Source: Sulfolobus islandicus Y.N.15.51 (GTDB lineage Archaea; Thermoproteota; Thermoprotei_A; Sulfolobales; Sulfolobaceae). From it: 64,000 nucleotides of DNA. The position numbers and the translations under genes were made by a program. Shown here piece by piece: positions 54,920 through 61,563 of this stretch; positions within the stretch are counted from its first letter, which is position 1; every line of letters starts with the position of its first letter. Location: contig NC_012623.1 of the NCBI RefSeq assembly GCF_000022485.1, forward strand, positions 2,728,674 to 2,792,673. The letters are read 5' to 3'. Below the pieces are notes generated by a model that saw only the letters and a program-made list of their open reading frames with translations, was not told the origin of the DNA and ran no database searches.

Positions 54920-57271
54920 ATGATTAAGGTTAATAGATACGAGATTTTTCTTGATTTCAGCTTTCAAACTGGAGATTATAAGGGATATGAGAAAATTGAA
55001 ATGGAAAGCGATGAAGAAACAGTAGTACTAGACGCTGTAGGTTTGAAGATTTTAAAAGTAAAAGTAAACGAAAAAGAGATTGAATTCTCACAAGACGAGA
55101 GTAAAGTCAACGTGAAAAGTGGATCTTTTTCTGGTATTTTAGAGATAGAATTTGAGGGAAAGGTTGCTGAAAGGAAATTGGTGGGTATTTATAAGGCTTC
55201 TTATAAAGATGGATACGTTATTAGTACGCAGTTTGAGGCAACACATGCTAGGGACTTTATCCCTTGTTTTGATCATCCTGCAATGAAGGCCAAGTTTAAG
55301 TTAACTGTTAGAGTTGATAAAGGGCTTAAGGTAATATCCAATATGCCAGTAGTAAGAGAAAAGGAAAAGAATGGGAAATTAGTATATGAATTTGATGAAA
55401 CGCCTAGAATGTCTACCTATTTACTATACCTAGGAATTGGAAACTTTGAGGAAATTAAAGATGAAGGTAAGATTCCAACAATTATAGTAGCCACAATACC
55501 AGGCAAAGTGCAAAAGGGAAGATTCTCTATGCAGATCTCAAGAAATTCTATAGAGTTCTATGGGAAGTATTTTGAAATTTCCTACCAATTGCCTAAAGTT
55601 CATTTAATCGCAATACCGGAATTCGCATATGGGGCTATGGAGAATTGGGGGGCAATTACTTTTAGGGAGACTGCTTTATTGGCTGATGATTCTTCTTCTG
55701 TTTATCAGAAGTTTAGGGTTGCTGAGGTTGTTGCTCATGAGTTAGCTCACCAATGGTTTGGTAACTTGGTAACTTTAAAGTGGTGGGACGATTTATGGTT
55801 AAACGAGAGTTTCGCAACATTCATGAGCCATAAGGCTATTTCGCAACTATTCCCGTCATGGAACTTCTGGGGTTATTTCGTTTTAAACCAGACTTCTAAA
55901 GCATTGGAGAAGGACTCTGTGTCAACTACGCACCCAATAGAGGCACACGTAAAGGACCCTAATGAAGTAGAGCAAATGTTTGATGATATTAGTTACGGTA
56001 AGGGGGCTAGTATTTTAAGGATGATTGAGGCTTATGTTGGTGAGGAGAATTTCAGAAGGGGTGTAGTTAACTACTTAAAGAAGTTCTCGTATTCAAACGC
56101 TCAAGGTTCTGATTTATGGAATTCCATTTCTGAAGTTTATGGTTCTAATATTTCTCCGATAATGGCTGACTGGATAACTAAACCTGGCTATCCCATGGTT
56201 AGGGTTAGTGTTTCTGGAAATCGCGTAAACTTAGAGCAGGAGAGATTTTCGGTATTAGGAAACGTTGAGAACTTGACTTATAAGATTCCTCTTACCATGG
56301 AGGTTAACGGTAAGATTGTAACTCATTTACTAGACAAGGAGAGAGAGACTATAACTTTTGAGGAAGATATAAAGAGCTTTAAGGCTAACGTAAATAGGAC
56401 TGGATTTTATCGAGTTCTTTACAACTCTTATCTAGTGTTCAATGCCAAATTATCAGAGCTCGACAAGTGGGGTATTATAAACGATTACTGGGCTTTCCTA
56501 TTGGCTGGTAAAATAGACTTTAAGGAATATGAAAGGATAATATCTAAATTCTTTAATGACAAAGATTTCTTACCGGTTAATGAGCTTTCTAATGAATTAT
56601 TTACCCTTTATGCGATAAATCCGGACAAGTATCAAGGTATTTCAAAGGAATTTCATAGAATTCAGCTGAAGAATTGGAGAAATTCAAAGGATGAGTTAGG
56701 AAGACTGACGTATTCAAATATTCTTTATAGACTTGCTGCAATGGATGATGAGTTCTCTTTAGGTCTTTCTGAGATGTTCAGATTCTACGATTCTCTAGAT
56801 TCTGATACGAGACAAGGAGTAGCTGTGGCATATGCTATTACTTATGAAGAGGACGCTATTGACGAACTGTTAGAGAGATATAGGAAGGAAAGCTTTGATG
56901 AGGAAAAACTTAGATATCTAACCAGCATGTTATTCTTTAGGAAGCCTTATCTTGTGGGAAACACTTTAAGTTTAATACTGAGCGGTGAGATTAAGAAGCA
57001 AGATATTCCTTATACATTAAGCGTAGTATCTTACAACCCTTATGCTAAGAGTGCAGTGCTAAGTTGGATTAAGATGCATGTCAACTTCATGAGAGAGGCC
57101 TATAAGGGGACTGGGATACTTGGGAGGAGACTTGCAGAAGTTATTCCACTAATTGGAATAGGGGCAGAAAAAGAAACTGAGCAGTTCTTTAGTAATCTTA
57201 AAATGCCAGAAGGAGAGAGAGGAATAAGAACAGGGTTGGAGTTACTTAAAGCTTATTCGAGGTTAAAGTGA
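54920..57271 (+). CDS. M1 family zinc aminopeptidase
   Basis: 783 residues, the size of archaeal tricorn-interacting-factor F2/F3-like peptidases. 'FAYGAMENWGAITFRE' (about 234-249) is the exopeptidase motif. The zinc site is HELAHQ at 273-278 with the third ligand Glu in 'WLNESFATF' about 18 residues on. The final 300 residues are helical, as in the ERAP-like C-terminal domain. It trims N-terminal residues from proteasome or other peptides in the cytoplasm. Confidence 0.95.
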   Translation: MIKVNRYEIFLDFSFQTGDYKGYEKIEMESDEETVVLDAVGLKILKVKVNEKEIEFSQDESKVNVKSGSFSGILEIEFEGKVAERKLVGIYKASYKDGYVISTQFEATHARDFIPCFDHPAMKAKFKLTVRVDKGLKVISNMPVVREKEKNGKLVYEFDETPRMSTYLLYLGIGNFEEIKDEGKIPTIIVATIPGKVQKGRFSMQISRNSIEFYGKYFEISYQLPKVHLIAIPEFAYGAMENWGAITFRETALLADDSSSVYQKFRVAEVVAHELAHQWFGNLVTLKWWDDLWLNESFATFMSHKAISQLFPSWNFWGYFVLNQTSKALEKDSVSTTHPIEAHVKDPNEVEQMFDDISYGKGASILRMIEAYVGEENFRRGVVNYLKKFSYSNAQGSDLWNSISEVYGSNISPIMADWITKPGYPMVRVSVSGNRVNLEQERFSVLGNVENLTYKIPLTMEVNGKIVTHLLDKERETITFEEDIKSFKANVNRTGFYRVLYNSYLVFNAKLSELDKWGIINDYWAFLLAGKIDFKEYERIISKFFNDKDFLPVNELSNELFTLYAINPDKYQGISKEFHRIQLKNWRNSKDELGRLTYSNILYRLAAMDDEFSLGLSEMFRFYDSLDSDTRQGVAVAYAITYEEDAIDELLERYRKESFDEEKLRYLTSMLFFRKPYLVGNTLSLILSGEIKKQDIPYTLSVVSYNPYAKSAVLSWIKMHVNFMREAYKGTGILGRRLAEVIPLIGIGAEKETEQFFSNLKMPEGERGIRTGLELLKAYSRLK

Positions 57272-57320
57272 TAAAGATTTTTTAACATGTACCTTTTACC
57301 CTTTCTAAATATTATATATC

Positions 57321-57671
57321 ATGGATAAGTACAAATTAGCTTTATTAGGTGAAGCTGGTGCGGCCGGATTAGATAGAGGATTTTCGATTAGATATAAGGT
57401 TTTTTACGAGTCTTATCTGAACGAGGTATCTCACTGGAAGTATTTTCAAAAATATAGTAGATCGTTCTTGGAGAAACCCGTATATTACGCTTTTTCAATC
57501 CTTGGTTTTGTGATTTCACTATTTGGAATAGAGGCTGTTAAAAAGGTTAATGAGATCGTAGAAAGAAACGCCATTGATTTTTACAAGATTAACTTTAATG
57601 AGAGTAATGAAGATATAAAGAGAATTCTGGAGGATGAGGAAAAGCACTTCTCTATGTCAGTTGATGCTTAA
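57321..57671 (+). CDS. Small helical protein, possibly ferritin-like, 116 aa
   Basis: A helical protein with Glu/His patterns that could be metal ligands: 'LLGEAGAAGLDRGFSIRYKV', 'YESYLNEVSHWKYFQ' and 'ILEDEEKHFSMS'. A hydrophobic stretch 'YYAFSILGFVISLFGIEAV' sits in the middle. The spacing is reminiscent of a minimal ferritin-like or DMQ hydroxylase-like fold, but I cannot assign it firmly. It lies just upstream of the endonuclease IV gene in the same direction. Confidence 0.55.
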   Translation: MDKYKLALLGEAGAAGLDRGFSIRYKVFYESYLNEVSHWKYFQKYSRSFLEKPVYYAFSILGFVISLFGIEAVKKVNEIVERNAIDFYKINFNESNEDIKRILEDEEKHFSMSVDA

Positions 57672-57699
57672 ATAAGTTTTGCATAAGAAGATTAAATTA

Positions 57700-58530
57700 A
57701 TGGTAAAGATTTACTTAGGTCCTGCGGGAATTCCGCACTCCTCTAAAAAGAAGAATACGATTGAGGGTATAAGGACTGTTAAAGAGTTAGGCTTAAACGC
57801 TATGGAAGTTGAGTTCGTGCAAGGTGTAAGAATGAGCAGGGAAACTGCAGAGGAAACTGGACAAGTTGCTAAGGAATTGGGAGTTAGGTTATCGGTTCAC
57901 GCTCCATATTTCATCAATTTGTGTTCCGAGGAAAAAGACAAAATTGATGCTTCGAAGCAGAGAATTTTAGATACAGCTGACAGGGCTGAGTTAATGGGAG
58001 CTGATGCTATAGCTATTCATATTGCATTCTACGGTAAAATGAGCCCAGAAGAATGTTATCAAAACGTTAAGGAAGGATTAGCAGAGGTAATAGATAAGGC
58101 TAAGGAAATGGGTATAAAGAACGTTAAGTTTGGTGTTGAAACTATGGCTAAGGAAACTGCTTTTGGGACTTTAGATGAAGTCATCTCGATATCTAAAGAG
58201 CTAAAGGGCGTAATACCCTACATAGATTGGGCTCATACTTTTGCTAGGCAAGGTGGGGAAATAGATTATGGGAAGATTATCGATAGGCTAATTAAGGAAT
58301 TAGGTTTGACTCATATAAATTCTCACTTCGAATCTCTAGTTTCTAGGAAAGGAAAATATGTGGATGAGCATATTCCCATAGATGCTAACGCCCCACCGTT
58401 TGAACCATTAGCTAAGGAATTGCTTAAAAGGGATATTTCGATAACATTGATATGTGAAAGTCCAGAATTGGAAAGAGATGCGTTAAAAATGAAGGAGGTA
58501 TTGGAGAGACTTGGATATAGACTGGAATGA
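57700..58530 (+). CDS. nfo: Endonuclease IV family protein
   Basis: 276 residues from ATG 57700 ('MVKIYLGPAGIPHSSKKKNT'); a TTG at 57679 adds seven residues. It is an AP-endonuclease-2-type TIM barrel. Zinc ligands are in 'LSVHAPYFINL', 'AIAIHIAFYG', 'KFGVETMAK', 'YIDWAHTFAR', 'HINSHFES' and 'ITLICESPELE'. It would cut at abasic sites in base-excision repair. It overlaps the phosphatase gene that follows by 20 bp. Confidence 0.92.
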   Translation: MVKIYLGPAGIPHSSKKKNTIEGIRTVKELGLNAMEVEFVQGVRMSRETAEETGQVAKELGVRLSVHAPYFINLCSEEKDKIDASKQRILDTADRAELMGADAIAIHIAFYGKMSPEECYQNVKEGLAEVIDKAKEMGIKNVKFGVETMAKETAFGTLDEVISISKELKGVIPYIDWAHTFARQGGEIDYGKIIDRLIKELGLTHINSHFESLVSRKGKYVDEHIPIDANAPPFEPLAKELLKRDISITLICESPELERDALKMKEVLERLGYRLE

Positions 58531-59212
58531 AATACTAGTAGCTTCGGATTATGATAGGACATTAGCCAATGAAGAGAGTAATTTTGTAATATCCCCCATT
58601 GTTGTACAAAAGATAAATGAATTTTCAAAAAAGTATAAGTTTGTTGTAGTGAGTGGTAGGGAAAAGAAATTTATGGACAAGTTGGCTGTTGGTTTAAGAC
58701 CTACTGCGTGGATACTGGAGAATGGTTCGTTGATATTTTTCGATAATAAAGAGTTTGTGCTTTGTGAAAAGAGTTGGTTTGAAAGAGATAGGGAGAAGAT
58801 AATTGAAATATTAGATAATCTTAAAGCTAAGTATTCTATAGGTAGAGTTATAATATATATTGATGGTTATGGATCTAAATTAGATATGCTAAGGGATATA
58901 GAAAAGTATGGAAGAATAGAGGTGAATAGAAACGATGCTATGATTCTACCTAAAGGTGTGGACAAGGGTGTAGGAGTTTTGAAGTTTAAGGAATTAACTG
59001 GATTTAAGGGAAAGATAATAGCTGTAGGAGATAGTGAAAACGATTATGCGTTATTTAGAATTGCTGACATTAAAGTAGCAGTTGCAAATGCAATACCTCA
59101 AATAAAGGAAATTGCTGATATAGTGACTGAAAAACCTAATGGTTTAGGAGTAGTGGAGATTTTAGATAAGATATTATCTGGGAATTTTGGAAAAGAAGTA
59201 GATATCCACTAA
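58511..59212 (+). CDS. HAD phosphatase, Cof/phosphoglycolate phosphatase type (IIB)
   Basis: 233 residues. Motif I is 'VASDYDRTLANEESN' (Asp-Xaa-Asp-Xaa-Thr), motif II is the Ser in 'FVVVSGREKK', and motif IV is 'AVGDSENDYALF'. A IIB cap lies between (about 85-170). The most likely substrate type is a sugar or glycolate phosphate. The start is TTG 58511 within the endonuclease IV gene, implying coupled translation. It converges with the methylase gene with a 39-bp overlap. Confidence 0.85.
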   Translation: MDIDWNEILVASDYDRTLANEESNFVISPIVVQKINEFSKKYKFVVVSGREKKFMDKLAVGLRPTAWILENGSLIFFDNKEFVLCEKSWFERDREKIIEILDNLKAKYSIGRVIIYIDGYGSKLDMLRDIEKYGRIEVNRNDAMILPKGVDKGVGVLKFKELTGFKGKIIAVGDSENDYALFRIADIKVAVANAIPQIKEIADIVTEKPNGLGVVEILDKILSGNFGKEVDIH

Positions 59213-59797
59213 GAACTCATGAATTCTTTTCATGTGCCAAGGATAATATGGTTTTAATCTGTACCTCTCAGACAATATTTCAGCAGAAAATCCGTGCTCT
59301 TTAGCTATTTTGATTATAATTTGCCTCGATCTTTCATTAGACTTATGTATAGAGTAGACTACATTGGAAATACTAAAAGCTGTTTGTAAAAACTTAATAT
59401 CTATTCCTCTATTTACTACTCCAAATGGAGGATTTTGAATTACAGTATCAAATCTACCGTAAAATTGGATTATATCAGCATTTAACAGCTCTATGTCTAA
59501 GTTTAATTCGCTTTTGATATTTCTTGCAGTCTCTAATGATTCTAGATCAATCTCCACACAAGTGCAATAAGCACCTAAAAGTGAAGCCGCAAAGCAGAAA
59601 ACGCCAGTTCCACAACCTAAATCAACTACCTTCTTATTGCTTATATGCCCAGATATATATGCGTGCCAAACTATTTGAGCAACTATTGGTGAAGGTGTTA
59701 CATACTGTTCTAGTTCGTACTTCGGATTTGGATGTGGTTTTGAATATTTTTCTAGGAATTTTTCAATCTCTCTTTTACTAATTCTAGAGCTTCCAAT
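59174..59797 (-). CDS. RNA N6-methyladenine methylase, METTL5-like, probable AUU start
   Basis: The part after GTG 59557 lacks the SAM site. The frame is open farther upstream and encodes 'HPNPKYELEQYVTPSPIVAQ' and 'KKVVDLGCGTGVFCFAAS', the correct N-terminus of this family, up to a stop at about 59803, without ATG, GTG or TTG. ATT 59797 has GGGTGA (59805-59810) 7 bases before it and gives 207 residues; ATT 59782 (202 residues) is the alternative. 'VIQNPPFGV' is the catalytic NPPF. Archaeal relatives modify 16S rRNA. The start lies within the upstream phosphatase gene. Confidence 0.85.
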   Translation of the reverse strand: MGSSRISKREIEKFLEKYSKPHPNPKYELEQYVTPSPIVAQIVWHAYISGHISNKKVVDLGCGTGVFCFAASLLGAYCTCVEIDLESLETARNIKSELNLDIELLNADIIQFYGRFDTVIQNPPFGVVNRGIDIKFLQTAFSISNVVYSIHKSNERSRQIIIKIAKEHGFSAEILSERYRLKPYYPWHMKRIHEFLVDIYFFSKIPR

Positions 59798-60420
59798 AAA
59801 TTATTCACCCTATTTTCCTTTATTTCAGGATAGAACCCTAATCTATCTAAAAGTATTGCCTCAAGACCTGCTCTTTTCGCACCAATTACGTCTATTTCGT
59901 AAATGTCGCCTATATGAATACCATCACTTTTAGCGATTTCCATGGCGTAGGAGAAAATCTTTGGGTGAGGTTTCATAACGTTCAAATCACATGATGCTAC
60001 TATACCATCAAAGTACTTCTTAATACCCAGATCTTCTACTATTTTATAGATATTTCTGGTTGCGTTACTAACTAAAACAACTTTAAATCCGAGTTGTTTG
60101 GCTTCCTCTAGGAACGTAATTGAATCGTCATAGAGTTCATATTCCCCAGATAACAAGTTTTTGCTATTTAATCTAGCTATTGATTCTTGATCAGGATATA
60201 TATTAAGTTCATAAAACAGTTCCCTAAAATCAAAAGCTGAAAGACCTCCGTATTCTGGGCTAGGATAGTGATGTTTTCCTAGAATCTTCGCAACTGCCTT
60301 GAAAACTCTCTTTTCGTCAACATTATACCCAATTTCCTTAAGGGCATATGCAATATTTTCGTGGTACCTAGGCTTAAAGTGTACTAGCGTCTCTCCTAAG
60401 TCTACAAATATTGCCTTCAT
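59752..60420 (-). CDS. HAD-superfamily hydrolase (IA type)
   Basis: 222 residues. Motif I is 'AIFVDLGETLVHF', where the second Asp position is Gly, as in many archaeal HAD proteins; motif II is 'VVLVSNATRNIYK', motif III the Lys in 'VMKPHPKIFSYAM', and motif IV 'HIGDIYEIDVIGAKRAG'. A helical cap lies between 15 and 80. Loss of the general acid position would weaken phosphatase activity. The 3' end overlaps the RNA methylase start by 46 bp. Confidence 0.82.
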   Translation of the reverse strand: MKAIFVDLGETLVHFKPRYHENIAYALKEIGYNVDEKRVFKAVAKILGKHHYPSPEYGGLSAFDFRELFYELNIYPDQESIARLNSKNLLSGEYELYDDSITFLEEAKQLGFKVVLVSNATRNIYKIVEDLGIKKYFDGIVASCDLNVMKPHPKIFSYAMEIAKSDGIHIGDIYEIDVIGAKRAGLEAILLDRLGFYPEIKENRVNNLLEALELVKERLKNS

Positions 60421-60431
60421 ATATATTCGCT

Positions 60432-60737
60432 TTACTTGTTCCTAATTAAAAATTTTGGCATTTCAATTTTCTCAGACTTGCAAACTGGGCATCTACTAGG
60501 CCTTTTTATTTTCTCAGAGTTGAATGTGTAGCCGCAACTCTTGCACCTAGCCGGTATTATTATAAGCGTATAACCTTTCCTTTTGCTCGACCTTGCCAAA
60601 TGCTCTATATGATCGTAAATCTCTTTTTCCTTCCTAATATCTAGTCTTCTCATTATCTCCCTAGCACTCAACGGTTCATCTAAATAAGATAACAAGAAAA
60701 ATATTTTTTCCCTAGTTGTTAAGAAGTCTGTATTCAA
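60432..60737 (-). CDS. HTH plus zinc-ribbon transcription regulator
   Basis: 101 residues. A winged helix (about 5-60, 'TTREKIFFLLSYLDEPLSAR ... YDHIEHLARSS') is followed by a zinc ribbon with two Cys-Xaa2-Cys pairs, 'ARCKSCGYTF' and 'SRCPVCKSEK'. This combination is a small archaeal family of predicted regulators. It overlaps the RmlD-like gene by 26 bp and precedes the HAD gene by 11 bp, so the four genes 59174-61479 look like one operon. Confidence 0.87.
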   Translation of the reverse strand: MNTDFLTTREKIFFLLSYLDEPLSAREIMRRLDIRKEKEIYDHIEHLARSSKRKGYTLIIIPARCKSCGYTFNSEKIKRPSRCPVCKSEKIEMPKFLIRNK

Positions 60738-61479
60738 TTAAGCTCAATATACTCTCTTTTGCGTCAATTTTAATATTATATGCTCTCAGTAGCCAATCAT
60801 CTAGAGAAAAATCCCTCTGTTGATTATCAATTTCAATAACTTCATTTCCAAAGATATCTGAAAGATAACTACATATTTCAAAAAGAGATACTCTGTTACT
60901 TCCTACGTTTATTACACCCCTAGCCTCTTTATTAATAAGTAATTTACTTACCTTAGCTAGCGTATTCAAATCAATAATAGATATATAAAAGTTTTTATTA
61001 CATTTCAAGATTTTTCCCCTTGTAGAAGCTTTAATAAATGGAAATAGAAAACCCCTATATGATAGTGAAAATAACGCTCCAACTCTTAAAACCAAGTAAT
61101 TACCTAAAGTGATAATACTACTTTCTCCAACTAGTTTGGTTAATCCATAGTAATTCAATGGATTAGGAGTATTATGCTCTTTGTAAAAACCTCTCTTTCC
61201 ATCATAAATTAGAAAAGAAGAAAGAAATACATTTACGCTTCCTACCTTAGAACCAGCTCTAGCTATGTTAATAGCATACCACGTGTTAAATGACCAAGCT
61301 AAGGGGGGATTCATGTTACTTTCAAAAATTGGTATTTCAAAGGTGTGCAATATCACATCTGGTTTTTCTCTTATAACCTTAGAAGGACTATCCACTATTG
61401 TAATCTCATTACTATTACTACCAAGAAATCTGGCAAAGGCTTTAGCAATCTCTCCTTCATCTGTAACTGCAATTTTCAA
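60712..61479 (-). CDS. RmlD-like NAD(P)-dependent sugar reductase/epimerase
   Basis: 255 residues of the extended SDR fold. 'VNVFLSSFLIYDGKRGFYKE' and the catalytic Tyr-Xaa3-Lys in 'NYYGLTKLVGE' follow dTDP-4-dehydrorhamnose reductases, and 'RVGALFSLSYRGFLF' is typical of the later region. The nucleotide loop 'VTDEGEIAKAFARFLG' deviates from Gly-Xaa2-Gly-Xaa2-Gly, so cofactor binding or activity may be altered. It is the first gene of the operon with the regulator, HAD and methylase genes. Confidence 0.75.
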   Translation of the reverse strand: MKIAVTDEGEIAKAFARFLGSNSNEITIVDSPSKVIREKPDVILHTFEIPIFESNMNPPLAWSFNTWYAINIARAGSKVGSVNVFLSSFLIYDGKRGFYKEHNTPNPLNYYGLTKLVGESSIITLGNYLVLRVGALFSLSYRGFLFPFIKASTRGKILKCNKNFYISIIDLNTLAKVSKLLINKEARGVINVGSNRVSLFEICSYLSDIFGNEVIEIDNQQRDFSLDDWLLRAYNIKIDAKESILSLIEYRLLNN

Positions 61480-61563
61480 TATCTATATCCTCTCTGATCT
61501 AGAATTAAAAAAGTTTCGATGATTATATAGTGTTGGTCAGGATTATTTTAAAAAAAGGCAAAT

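Noticed and set aside
54733-54927. 64-codon TTG-started frame before the M1 peptidase
   Set aside because: It overlaps the peptidase start and has no recognisable pattern. A promoter stretch explains the region better.
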